From: Actinomycetota bacterium
Lineage (GTDB): Bacteria; Actinomycetota; Humimicrobiia; Hakubellales; JAMDDV01
Direction of reading: 5' to 3'
Assembly: GCA_023488455.1 (NCBI GenBank)
Contig: JAMDDV010000042.1
Coordinates: 1-52,936 of the forward strand
Length of the DNA stretch: 52,936 nucleotides
The position numbers and the translations under genes are program-made. How positions within the stretch are numbered: the stretch's first letter is position 1; every line of letters starts with the position of its first letter. Under the pieces are notes generated by a model. That model was not told where the DNA came from and made no database searches. It saw only the letters and a program-made list of their open reading frames with translations. Below are positions 8,709 to 17,285 of the stretch, piece by piece.

Positions 8709-8769
8709 TATTTTGTCTGAATATTCCATATGATTTGAGCTGATTTTAAATCTCATTTTACACGTGTCC

Positions 8770-8798
8770 TTGACAAATCCAGGAATGCTTAATATCTT
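8770..8798 (+). promoter_or_regulatory. Sigma-70-like promoter for the zinc dehydrogenase
   Basis: TTGACA at 8770-8775 and TATCTT at 8793-8798 are separated by 17 bases. The transcript would start about 25 bases before the ATG at 8832, leaving room for GGAGG at 8820-8824. Confidence 0.65.
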
Positions 8799-8831
8799 CT
8801 TTACCAATTAAATTACTTTGGAGGAATAGGG

Positions 8832-9854
8832 ATGAAGCAAGCCTATGTACCTGAGCCGTTTAAGATCATTTATCAAGACGTTGAAAAGCCGGTGATTGAG
8901 CCAGGCAAAGTTATTGTAAAAGTAGCGAGAATTGGAATATGCGGCTCGGATGTCCATGTTTTCAAGGGGAAGCATCCGCTTGTAAAGTTTCCTCTTGTTC
9001 AGGGTCATGAATTTAGCGGTTACATTGAGGAGATTGGTGAGGGTGTTACCGGGTTGGGGAAAGGAGATTTGGTCACTATTGAACCGGCTATAGGATGTGG
9101 CAGTTGTATAAAATGCAAGGAAGGCTTGTTTGCCCAATGCGATAGCTTAAGCTTTGTCGGAGGCGACCTCCAGGGTGGGGGGAGTGAATATTTCAAAATT
9201 GATGCGAAGTACGTAGTAAAGATGCCTGCCGGTGTAAGTCCGGATGATGCTGCTATGGTTGAACCTTTGGCTGTTGCGGTTCACTCAGTTAAAAAGGTAC
9301 CTAACATCAAAGGTGAAAACATTTTGATTGTTGGAGGGGGAACCATAGGTATTTTAACAGCTCAAATCGCAAAGGTGTTTGAAGCAAAAAAAATCATAGT
9401 ATCCGATGTAATTCCTGCAAGGAATGAAATTGCAGCGAAATGCGGGTTAGTAAGCATTAACCCAACAAAATTAGATTCATTTGAAAAGGAATTGAAAAGG
9501 CTTCTTTCGGGGGAATACCTGACTGTTGCTTTTGAATGCGTAGGTAATGAGATGGCGTTGAATACATGCATAAGGTTGGTTTCAAGAGGAGGGTATGTAA
9601 TATTAATCGGTGTCTACGAGAATGCTGTTAATTCTGAAATGATCCTGGTACAGGATAAAGAGCTTAATTTAATCGGTTCGTTAATGTATACATGGCCTGA
9701 TTATTTACAGGCGGTAGAATTAATTGCAAAAAATAAGGTTAATTTGAAGATACTGCAGACTCATCATTTTAAGTTTGATAAGTGGATAGACGGTTATAGG
9801 ATAATTACGGAGAAACCGGATAAGGCTCTGAAAGTCTTGATTGATGTGGATTGA
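8832..9854 (+). CDS. Zinc-dependent medium-chain dehydrogenase (polyol or threonine dehydrogenase type)
   Basis: 340 residues. Catalytic zinc ligands are Cys37 (GICGSD), His59 and Glu60 (QGHEFSG). The structural zinc lobe has Cys89, Cys92, Cys95 and Cys103. The nucleotide fold follows as LIVGGGTIGILTAQIAK near residue 165, with SDVIPAR after it. The protein oxidises a secondary alcohol with NAD(P); sorbitol, galactitol phosphate and threonine are typical substrates in this subgroup. In this sugar cluster a polyol or sugar-acid substrate is likely. All key residues are present. A promoter and GGAGG precede it. Confidence 0.82.
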   Translation: MKQAYVPEPFKIIYQDVEKPVIEPGKVIVKVARIGICGSDVHVFKGKHPLVKFPLVQGHEFSGYIEEIGEGVTGLGKGDLVTIEPAIGCGSCIKCKEGLFAQCDSLSFVGGDLQGGGSEYFKIDAKYVVKMPAGVSPDDAAMVEPLAVAVHSVKKVPNIKGENILIVGGGTIGILTAQIAKVFEAKKIIVSDVIPARNEIAAKCGLVSINPTKLDSFEKELKRLLSGEYLTVAFECVGNEMALNTCIRLVSRGGYVILIGVYENAVNSEMILVQDKELNLIGSLMYTWPDYLQAVELIAKNKVNLKILQTHHFKFDKWIDGYRIITEKPDKALKVLIDVD

Positions 9855-9919
9855 CATGGTTCATATGGATTAATGGAGTAATGGTTGTTTGATAAATTAG
9901 CTTTACATTATAGAAAGTT

Positions 9920-9931
9920 GATGTTAACATC
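9920..9931. promoter_or_regulatory. Perfect 12-base palindrome, possible operator
   Basis: GATGTTAACATC lies 61 bases before the corrected start at 9992, at the head of the oxidoreductase-flavoprotein-LacI run. The position suits autoregulation by the LacI protein at 13687. It lacks the central CG usual in LacI operators, so this is tentative. Confidence 0.35.
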
Positions 9932-9991
9932 TATGATTAATATTACACGAGTAGCTGCATGTGTAGTGATTTTCGTTGGGAGGTTTGGGGA

Positions 9992-11002
9992 ATGAGCGAG
10001 AACCAGAAAAAGTTTAGAATGGGTATCATTGGGGCAGGAATTTTCGCAGAAGCCAATCATTATCCATCTCTATCATTGCACTTTTTCGATGGTGTGGAAA
10101 GAGCTGCTGTTTGCGATTTAGACAAAGAGCGAGCAGATAGAATAGCTGAAAAATACGGATGGAAAAAGACATATGATGATTTAAAAAAAATGGTAGAGAG
10201 CGAATATATTGATGGTGTTATTGTTTGCGTTGGAGCAAAGGCAAGTGTTGATGTGACCACTCAAGTACTTGAGAATGGGCTGCCAGTTTTTCTAGAGAAA
10301 CCATCATCAATTGATCTTGAGGGTACTTTAAAGATTGCGGAAGTTGCAAAAAGGAAAAATTTGATTGTTCAGGTTGGGCATCAAAAAAGACATGGTCTGG
10401 CTTACAGGCGAGCGATGGAAATTGTAAAAGACAGGGAGAAGTTTGGGAATATAATCCAGATAGAAAGCAAGATGCACGGTTTTCCGATATTTCCGACATT
10501 TTACACATGTATGCTTGAGTGGCAGTGCCACAATCTTGATATAGTAAGAGCATTTGCCGGTGATATAAAGGAGATAGAAGCCAAGTCATTTAAAACAGGC
10601 AAAAAAACCGGTGCATTAACTGCAATGGTCAGGTTCGATAGCGGTGCACTGGGGATTTTTGGGTGGGGGACTTATGGAGGTCCGGGGCAATTTTCAGAGA
10701 GAATTGAGATACTAGGGGATAAAGGAAGAGGGGTTATCATCACAAATGCAAGGGAAGTCACTTTTTATGATGAGGATGTCGGGGAAGTCTGGACATCTGA
10801 CTGGAATCCGATTAGTAAAAATCAAAGTCACGTTTTCAATGGTTACGTAGGAGAACTTCTACATTTTTTTGAATGTGTAAAAAATGGGAGGCAACCTGAA
10901 CCATCAATACATGACGAGGTGAAAACAATGTCTTATCTGATTGAGATTGCGAATAAGGCTGACATACCGATTGAATGGGGGTTTATATCGAGTGCACTAT
11001 AG
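9992..11002 (+). CDS. Gfo/Idh/MocA-family oxidoreductase
   Basis: 336 residues from ATG 9992, which has GGGAGG about 8 bases upstream; a longer frame from 9959 has no such site. The N-terminal Rossmann motif is MGIIGAGIFAEANHYPSL. The family EKP motif appears in LPVFLEKPSSIDLEGT, and GHQKRH plus the HNLDIVRAFAG segment sit in the catalytic half. These proteins oxidise or epimerise sugars and inositols with NAD(P). It probably acts early in the pathway, feeding a lactone or acid toward the flavoprotein encoded next. Confidence 0.82.
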   Translation: MSENQKKFRMGIIGAGIFAEANHYPSLSLHFFDGVERAAVCDLDKERADRIAEKYGWKKTYDDLKKMVESEYIDGVIVCVGAKASVDVTTQVLENGLPVFLEKPSSIDLEGTLKIAEVAKRKNLIVQVGHQKRHGLAYRRAMEIVKDREKFGNIIQIESKMHGFPIFPTFYTCMLEWQCHNLDIVRAFAGDIKEIEAKSFKTGKKTGALTAMVRFDSGALGIFGWGTYGGPGQFSERIEILGDKGRGVIITNAREVTFYDEDVGEVWTSDWNPISKNQSHVFNGYVGELLHFFECVKNGRQPEPSIHDEVKTMSYLIEIANKADIPIEWGFISSAL

Positions 11003-11080
11003 ATTAATTATTGTTTCAATCGTTCTAACTATTTTGTATTGAATACCAGGAAATAATTTATTTTTAAAGAGGATATATAA

Positions 11081-12547
11081 ATGCAAAAAAAGGCAGATCA
11101 TGATGTGAAATCGCTGATATATGAACTTGGGAAAATTGTTGGAGCTCAGAATGTAGTTATGGATCAGTCTGAGATGGATTGTCAAACGGTAGATGTTTGG
11201 TGGATTACGCGTTATTTTATGTTTCGAGGCAATGATTTACCAAAACCTCTCGCAATAGTCTTTCCTGAGAATACAGAACAGATCGTAGCACTGGTAAAAT
11301 TCTGCAACATTCGTAAGATACCTATAATCCCGAGAGGAGGAGGCGCCGGAGATTCCGGAGGCTCCGTGGCACTTAAGGGTGGAATCACAGTTGATACCAA
11401 AAAAATGGATAAAGTCCTGAAAATTAACGAAAAATCCTTAACTGTGTGCGTTCAGCCAGGTATTTTGCAGAAGCATCTGGAAGAATATTTAAATCGGCGT
11501 GGATATACTATGAATCATTTCCCAGCCTCTTTTCATACCTCCACATTGGGCGGATTCGTCAGTACAAATGGTACCGGTATTCTTTCATCAAAATATGGAA
11601 AACTAATAGATATGGTACATCAACTTGAAGTTGTTCTACCTGATGGAAAAGTATTCAGGAGTCTGCCAGTAAATCATCATTCAGCCGGACCTGATTTCTC
11701 GAAGTTATTTATAGGAGCTGAGGGAACGCTTGGGATTATCACTGAGATTTTGTGCAAAATCTATTCTTTGCCCGAAAAGAGAACGTTTTTATCCTTTCTT
11801 TTACCAAATCTTGGTGATGGCATTGAGGTGGGAAGAAAGATAATGATAAGTGGACTCATGCCAAGCATAATGAGATTTTACGACGAAAGAGACACAATTC
11901 ATATTCTCAAAGTTCAATATGATATGGAAGGCGAGGGTTGTTTCTTAATGGTTGGGTTTGATGGATTAAAAGAAGTTGTTGACGTTCAGACCAGGCTTGC
12001 TCATGAAATTATTTCTGGGACTAAGAGTACAGAACTTGGGGATAAGCAGGCATGGTCCTGGTGGAATAACCGACTTAAATCATATTATCCTCCGCTTGAT
12101 TATGTCTGTGAACCGTGGATGACAGCGGTTACCGATACGATTGCGCCATATGAGGATATTGAAAATGTGTATTGGGCAATGAAATCAGCAGTGGAGGATG
12201 GATTCAAGGAATATGGGGCGTTGTTTCATGCTCATTTTTCCCATTGGTATGATTGGGGGACAAGTGTTTATCCATCGTTCCTGGTTAAGGATGTACCAGA
12301 GGACTATTATGAGGCAATAAGGTTGTATAAGTGTATATTGAGCGCTTGTGTAAGAGCAGCGATTAAAAATGGCGGAGTTGTAAATGAGCATCACGGCATC
12401 GGGATGCGTCTTGGCAGGTTTATGGAAGAAGGTTATGGAAAAGAAAGCTTTGAACTTATAAAAAAAATTAAGAAAGCTTTGGACCCAAATAATATAATGA
12501 ACCCCGGTAAGCTCGGGTTAGAAGATATGGTAGAAAATGGTTTTTGA
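11081..12547 (+). CDS. FAD-linked oxidase (GlcD / D-lactate dehydrogenase type)
   Basis: 488 residues. The FAD-binding PP-loop is PIIPRGGGAGDSGGSVAL (near residue 85), followed by the second FAD segment FVSTNGTGILSSKYGK and LFIGAEGTLGIITEI. The C-terminal cap ends with the histidine motif VNEHHGIGMRLGRF and the standard KKALDPNNIMNPGKLG. Relatives oxidise glycolate, D-lactate or other 2-hydroxy acids and pass electrons to an Fe-S subunit. That subunit is encoded next with an 11-base overlap, so the pair probably forms one complex. The hydroxy acid here is likely sugar-derived. Confidence 0.85.
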   Translation: MQKKADHDVKSLIYELGKIVGAQNVVMDQSEMDCQTVDVWWITRYFMFRGNDLPKPLAIVFPENTEQIVALVKFCNIRKIPIIPRGGGAGDSGGSVALKGGITVDTKKMDKVLKINEKSLTVCVQPGILQKHLEEYLNRRGYTMNHFPASFHTSTLGGFVSTNGTGILSSKYGKLIDMVHQLEVVLPDGKVFRSLPVNHHSAGPDFSKLFIGAEGTLGIITEILCKIYSLPEKRTFLSFLLPNLGDGIEVGRKIMISGLMPSIMRFYDERDTIHILKVQYDMEGEGCFLMVGFDGLKEVVDVQTRLAHEIISGTKSTELGDKQAWSWWNNRLKSYYPPLDYVCEPWMTAVTDTIAPYEDIENVYWAMKSAVEDGFKEYGALFHAHFSHWYDWGTSVYPSFLVKDVPEDYYEAIRLYKCILSACVRAAIKNGGVVNEHHGIGMRLGRFMEEGYGKESFELIKKIKKALDPNNIMNPGKLGLEDMVENGF

Positions 12548-13697
12548 TTCAAAGATTAAAGAGATTCTGAAAATGTGCAGATGTTGTTTTATGTGTAGGC
12601 ATGCCTGTCCTGTTTTTTTGGCAACTAAAATGGATGCCAATACTCCTAGAGGCTATGCTTTGCTTATTTCAAGAATTGATGAAGGTTTATCGGAGTGGAC
12701 TGAGGACATAGTTGATAAGGTATATCAGTGTTCGCAGTGCAGTCTTTGTAAAGAGCTTTGTGAATTTCATTGGGAAGAAGATATATTAATACAGGCAGGA
12801 AGAGAGGCTATTGTAAATGCTGGGAAAGCACCTGAAATAGTAAAAAATCTCGCGTCTTTATTTATTAACAGTGGGACTGCCTGTAATAAGCCCGAAGGTG
12901 AATTGGGAGTTTCGGGAAAATTCATCAAGGAAAAGCAGGCTGATGTTTTATATTTTGCAGGAGATACAGCGCTTTATGAGCAGCCTGAGATTGTCAAAGC
13001 TACTGAAGTTATACTGGATTCTATGGGTGTAAATTGGGCAATGCTTGAAAAAGAGCAGTCGACAGGAGTCGAGCTTTTTGAACTCGGATACACTAATGAT
13101 GCTAAAGTGGCAGCAAGAAAGCTTGCCGATAAGATCATGAAATTAAGTCCCGGCATTATAATTACAGGTTGTGCTCATACATATAGAGCGTTTAAAAAGT
13201 TATATCCGCAATGGGGTATCAAGGCTTTGAGTGATATCCAGATTTATCATATTACCGAATATTTATACAAAAAAGTGAAAGACGGAGAATTGAGATTGAC
13301 GCAGGATTCAACTCTTTCTGCGGTATCCTACCACGATCCATGTCAGTTGGGTAGGAACATGGGGATTTATGAAGCACCGAGAGAATTGATAAATGCCATA
13401 ACAGGCAGATCCCCTATAGAATTATTCCACAATAGAGGTGATGCTGAATGTTGTGGCTCAGGATCAGTAATGTATTTGACGCATCCTGATATTTCAACTA
13501 AAGTGGCACAAAAAAGGATAGAAAACGCATTAGAAGAGAATGCTAAAATAGTTGTAACAGCGTGTCCTAACTGTAAAAATATCTTTACCAGGGCTAGTTG
13601 CGGTATGGATGGTGACATTAGAGTGATTGACATAGTTGAACTGATGGCTTTACGGGTTAGAGATACGATTAAGATTCATAAAGGCAATGAAGAATAG
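12537..13697 (+). CDS. Fe-S electron-transfer subunit with CCG domains (GlcF-like)
   Basis: 386 residues. Two [4Fe-4S] motifs are complete: Cys14, 17, 20 and 24 followed by Pro, and a second C-x2-C-x2-C-x3-C within CSQCSLCKELC. The C-terminal cysteine-rich CCG modules follow, with YHDPCQLGRNMGIYEAPREL and AECCGSGSVMYLTHP. This is the architecture of GlcF, LutA and heterodisulfide-reductase D-type subunits. It should accept electrons from the FAD protein and hand them to the quinone pool or a soluble carrier. It overlaps both neighbours by 11 bases, showing tight coupling with the flavoprotein and LacI genes. Confidence 0.85.
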   Translation: MVFDSKIKEILKMCRCCFMCRHACPVFLATKMDANTPRGYALLISRIDEGLSEWTEDIVDKVYQCSQCSLCKELCEFHWEEDILIQAGREAIVNAGKAPEIVKNLASLFINSGTACNKPEGELGVSGKFIKEKQADVLYFAGDTALYEQPEIVKATEVILDSMGVNWAMLEKEQSTGVELFELGYTNDAKVAARKLADKIMKLSPGIIITGCAHTYRAFKKLYPQWGIKALSDIQIYHITEYLYKKVKDGELRLTQDSTLSAVSYHDPCQLGRNMGIYEAPRELINAITGRSPIELFHNRGDAECCGSGSVMYLTHPDISTKVAQKRIENALEENAKIVVTACPNCKNIFTRASCGMDGDIRVIDIVELMALRVRDTIKIHKGNEE

Positions 13698-14718
13698 ATT
13701 TTCGGATAAAAGGAATCAAAAAGTTATTAAACGTCCAACCAGCAAGGATGTCGCTAATCTGGCCGGGGTTTCAAGAGCAACGGTCTCTGCTTATATTAAT
13801 GGCACTCGCTATGTTTCGCCTGAACTGAGTAAGAAAATCCAGAATGCAATAAATAGGTTGAACTATACCCCGAATGAATTAGCCAGGTCTTTGAAGATGC
13901 AAGACACTAAAACGATTGGATTAATAATTCCAGTTTTGAGCCATTTCTATACGCCTATGCTAAATAGTATTAATAAAATTGCCCAGGAACAGGACTATAG
14001 TTTTTTATTGTGTTCAAGCGAAGAGGATCCGAAGAGAGAAAAAAAGATGCTGGAAATTTTTTTATCAAAACAGATCAGCGGTATTCTCGTGGTCCCTTCA
14101 TCTGAGGAAAACAGGAAGTTCATGAATCAAATTAAGGAGAATGGAACACCAATAGTTCAGGTTAATAGGAAAATTGTCGGATTGGAAACTGATCTTGTTG
14201 TTTCTAAAAATTTTAATGCGATTTACACTGCAGCAGAATATCTTCTGAAAAAAGGAAGGAAGAAGATTGCCTTACTGGGCTATGATCCAAATTCTTTTGG
14301 TGAACACGAAAAAAAGGAAGGGTATGAAGCAGCTATAAAAGATTATAAAGTTGACAACTATATCATTACCATTAAAGGGCATGATCCGTTGAAAATCTTA
14401 GAGTCGTTAAATAATTTTTTCATATCTAATGAAAATATTGATGGATTGATCTGCACAACTCAGACATGTACTACAGTTGCATTACAATTTTTAAAAGATA
14501 GATTAATTAAAATACCGCAGGATATTTCATTTATTGGCTATGACGATACGAAATTGTCAACCCTATACGATCCGCCGTTGACCGTAATATCTGAAAACAC
14601 TTATGAAATGGGACAGAAAGCAGCGATGATATTACTGGATCGCATTGAAAGGAAAAACATAGGGGATACGAAGAGCATTTTCCTCGATGTCAACTTTATC
14701 ATACGAGAATCTTGTTAG
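13687..14718 (+). CDS. LacI-family transcriptional regulator
   Basis: 343 residues. The N-terminal helix-turn-helix is TSKDVANLAGVSRATVSAYI, then hinge helix NELARSLKMQDTKTIGLIIP and a periplasmic-binding-protein-like effector domain with the ISFIGYDDTKLSTLYDPPLT signature. It should bind a palindromic operator and release it on binding a sugar or sugar phosphate. Overlapping the Fe-S gene by 11 bases, it is co-transcribed with genes it probably controls. A 15-residue basic leader stands before the HTH. Candidate sites are the palindromes at 9920 and 4458. Confidence 0.88.
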   Translation: MKNRFSDKRNQKVIKRPTSKDVANLAGVSRATVSAYINGTRYVSPELSKKIQNAINRLNYTPNELARSLKMQDTKTIGLIIPVLSHFYTPMLNSINKIAQEQDYSFLLCSSEEDPKREKKMLEIFLSKQISGILVVPSSEENRKFMNQIKENGTPIVQVNRKIVGLETDLVVSKNFNAIYTAAEYLLKKGRKKIALLGYDPNSFGEHEKKEGYEAAIKDYKVDNYIITIKGHDPLKILESLNNFFISNENIDGLICTTQTCTTVALQFLKDRLIKIPQDISFIGYDDTKLSTLYDPPLTVISENTYEMGQKAAMILLDRIERKNIGDTKSIFLDVNFIIRESC

Positions 14719-14788
14719 AAAGAAAGATGGACTTATTTGGTAGTTCAAGCAGGATTGGTTAAGTAATGAAAGATGAAGGGAGTTCTAA

Positions 14789-15919
14789 ATGAATCCAAGA
14801 GAAAGGTTGATAACCACGTTGGATCACAAAGAACCCGATCAAGTTCCAATTGATTTAGGCAGTGTAGGTGCTACTACATTCTTGATTCCAGCCTATGATA
14901 ATCTTAAAAAATATTTGGGCTTTGAAAAAGAGAATGAAATAATGAATCTTCCCTTCCAAACTGTATGTATACATGAAGAAGTCCTGCAAAAACTAGAAAT
15001 TGGTTTTAGAGGTATAGAACCAGGTCCACCAAGTAGTTGGGTAGAACCTGAGTCAGATAATAATTATTTAATAGACGAATGGGGAATTACATTTCGCAGA
15101 CCAGATAATGGTGTATATTATGATATGGTAAAACACCCTCTTGCTAATGCATCTACAGTTGATGATATTAATAAGTTTAAATTCCCAAATCCTATAGACC
15201 CTGGAAGATTTGATGGATTATTTAAGAAGATTCAGAATCTATACCATAAAACCGATTATGCTCTTGTTGCAGAGCCCGGGGATTCTATATTTGAAAGAGC
15301 TTGGTATTTACGTGGTCTTGAAAATATTTTTATAGATATGGCTCTTAATAAGAGTTTAATTCATGCTCTCTTGCGTAAAATAAATGATTTTAACCTGGCT
15401 AAAGTGGAAAAGTTTATTGACATTGTTGGAGATTATGTTCAGGTTTTTTTTGTTGGAGATGATCTTGCTTCACAGAATGCACCTTTAATGTCGCTTGATA
15501 TGTATAGAGATTTAATAAAGCCTTACCAAAAAGAATTGTATGAATGTATTAAAAGCCGAACTAAAGCTAAATTAGCCTATCATTCTTGTGGCAGTATTGT
15601 GGAACTCATTCCAGATTTAATTGAGATTGGAGTTGAAATAATAAATCCGGTCCAGGTATCTGCTTATAGAATGGATACACGTTTTCTTAAGAAAGAGTTC
15701 GGTAAAGACATTTCTTTTTGGGGAGCTATAGATACTCAGAAAGTATTACCTTTTGGATCAGAAAAAGAATTAGAAGAGGAAGTTAAAAAAAGAATTGAGG
15801 ACTTAGCACCTGGAGGAGGGTATGTTTTGGCTCCGGTTCATTCAGTGCAACCTGATGTTCGTCCAGAGAGAATTTTGCAGATGCTGGGGTATGCTAAGAA
15901 ATACGGGGTTTACAATTGA
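14789..15919 (+). CDS. UroD-like protein, second copy
   Basis: 376 residues with the family start NPRERLITTLDHKEPDQVPI, ERAWYLRGLENIFIDM, VFFVGDDLASQNAPLMSLDM, the zinc motif YHSCGSIVELIPDLIEIGV, INPVQVSAY, FWGAIDTQKVLPFGS and GGYVLAPVHSVQPDVRPERI. Unlike the copy at 7132 it keeps the HxC metal motif, as in MtaA-type methyltransferases. It follows the LacI gene by 70 bases, with AAGGGAG before the ATG. A heme role is unlikely. A broken third family member follows at 16054, which suggests repeated gain or duplication of this family in the cluster. Confidence 0.78.
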   Translation: MNPRERLITTLDHKEPDQVPIDLGSVGATTFLIPAYDNLKKYLGFEKENEIMNLPFQTVCIHEEVLQKLEIGFRGIEPGPPSSWVEPESDNNYLIDEWGITFRRPDNGVYYDMVKHPLANASTVDDINKFKFPNPIDPGRFDGLFKKIQNLYHKTDYALVAEPGDSIFERAWYLRGLENIFIDMALNKSLIHALLRKINDFNLAKVEKFIDIVGDYVQVFFVGDDLASQNAPLMSLDMYRDLIKPYQKELYECIKSRTKAKLAYHSCGSIVELIPDLIEIGVEIINPVQVSAYRMDTRFLKKEFGKDISFWGAIDTQKVLPFGSEKELEEEVKKRIEDLAPGGGYVLAPVHSVQPDVRPERILQMLGYAKKYGVYN

Positions 15920-16053
15920 GGTTCGAAGGACAGATGTGTTAAATACTTACAAGGTTCTTGAACAATAAGGAAATACAGAGTTAAGAATTCTTTGTGATTA
16001 TAGGTATTCTTGGTGACATCTTTCACAATGGCTCCCCGGTATAAAAAAATGAT

Positions 16054-16260
16054 AAGAATCTTATTTTAGTTGGAAATATTGATAAGAGAGTACTGGCAAT
16101 GGGTAAACGAGAAATTGATGATGAGGTTGATACAAAGATACCTTTTCTCATATCGCATGGTGGGTATTTCCCAATGATAGATCATGCCGTACCACCCGAT
16201 ATTCCGTATGGGAATTGGTTATATTACCTTAATAAGTTAAAGAGTTATAAGAAGAACTAA
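16054..16260 (+). pseudogene. C-terminal remnant of a third UroD-like gene
   Basis: An open stretch of 68 codons ends at TAA 16258-16260. It reads LILVGNIDKRVLAMGKREID, then DTKIPFLISHGGYFPMIDHA and VPPDIPYGNWLYYLNKLK. This is the usual end of UroD-family methyltransferase-like proteins: 'GN.DK..L..G', 'GGY.P..DH', 'PPD...N..YY'. An in-frame stop lies just upstream at 16042 and no usable start is present, so only the last fifth of the gene survives. The rest of the 15920-16338 gap is unassigned; 15993-16040 could encode a short VIIGILGDIFHNGSP piece of another lost gene, which I cannot identify. Confidence 0.75.
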
Positions 16261-16338
16261 TGAAAAAGTTCTTATGAATACTGAGGTATATGCCAGATTT
16301 CTGAACAAACTTGGATTTTAAGATAAGGAGTGATTATT

Positions 16339-17274
16339 TTGAACGAAATCTGGACAATAGGTGAGATGTTAGTTGAAATAATGAGGCCCAAGCCGGATGT
16401 TGATTTCCATAAAACCGGTGAATTTTTAGGACCTTTTCCGAGCGGTGCTCCTGCTATATTCATTGATACAGTTGCAAGACTTAGACATTCAGCCGCAATT
16501 ATAGGCGGTGTTGGGCAAGACGGTTTTGGTCGCTGCCTTCTGGATCGCCTTATATCAGATGGCGTCGATTGTGGGTACGTTCAATCTTTTCCAAACAGGT
16601 CGACAGCGGTTGCCTTCGTAACATATTTTAAGGATGGTTCCAGAAAATTTATTTATCATATTAATAATACTCCTGCTGCCATGGTAGAGGTTCCCGATGT
16701 AAGAAATATTTTTAACCCGAGATTTTTCCACATCATGGGGTGCTCACTTATGATAAATGAAAAATTCCGTTCTTCGATTTTAGAAACTGCGAAGATATTT
16801 ATTGAGAAGGGAGCTAAAGTAACTTTTGACCCGAATATCAGGGTTGAACTCTTAGGCGATGGAAACATTTATGAGATTGTCGAGCCTATAATGAAGAATT
16901 GTTCAATTTTATTCCCTGGAATTGAAGAACTGAAATTATTGACAAAAGAGGATGAAATAGAAGATGGAATTGGTAGACTCTTTGAAAATGATTCTATGGA
17001 AGTGGTAGTCTTGAAAAGAGGCAAGAATGGCTGTTCTGTATATACCAGAGATGATAGGTTTGACATTGCTGCTTATTCGGTTAAGGAGGTTGATCCGACT
17101 GGGGCGGGGGATTGTTTTGATGCAGGATTTTTGTGCGGTCTTTTGGAAGGTGGGTCACTTGTTGAGTCAGGCAAAATGGCAGCAGCAGCAGGTGCATTGA
17201 ATGCTGCTGCATTCGGGCCGATGGAAGGCAAGATTACTCCTAATTCAATTAGAGAATTAGTAAATGCGAATTAG
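16339..17274 (+). CDS. PfkB-family sugar kinase
   Basis: 311 residues from TTG at 16339, chosen because AAGGAG at 16325-16330 gives 8-base spacing; the GTG at 16330 overlaps that site. PfkB features are an early GEMLVEI, GGVGQDGFGRCLLDRL near residue 55, FDPNIR in the centre and the C-terminal signature DPTGAGDCFDAGFL with the catalytic aspartate. These enzymes phosphorylate fructose, tagatose, KDG and similar sugars. With a GatZ-type gene directly after it, a tagatose- or fructose-type substrate is plausible. A ribosome site for the next gene overlaps its stop. Confidence 0.82.
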   Translation: MNEIWTIGEMLVEIMRPKPDVDFHKTGEFLGPFPSGAPAIFIDTVARLRHSAAIIGGVGQDGFGRCLLDRLISDGVDCGYVQSFPNRSTAVAFVTYFKDGSRKFIYHINNTPAAMVEVPDVRNIFNPRFFHIMGCSLMINEKFRSSILETAKIFIEKGAKVTFDPNIRVELLGDGNIYEIVEPIMKNCSILFPGIEELKLLTKEDEIEDGIGRLFENDSMEVVVLKRGKNGCSVYTRDDRFDIAAYSVKEVDPTGAGDCFDAGFLCGLLEGGSLVESGKMAAAAGALNAAAFGPMEGKITPNSIRELVNAN

Positions 17275-17285
17275 GAGGAACTCAG

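Noticed and set aside
9959..9991. Eleven-residue extension of the Gfo/Idh/MocA protein
   Set aside because: GGGAGG lies just before the internal ATG at 9992, and the extension has no ribosome site.
15993..16040. Short VIIGILGDIFHNGSP-type frame before the UroD remnant
   Set aside because: Too short to assign; it may be part of a lost gene but I cannot name a family with confidence.
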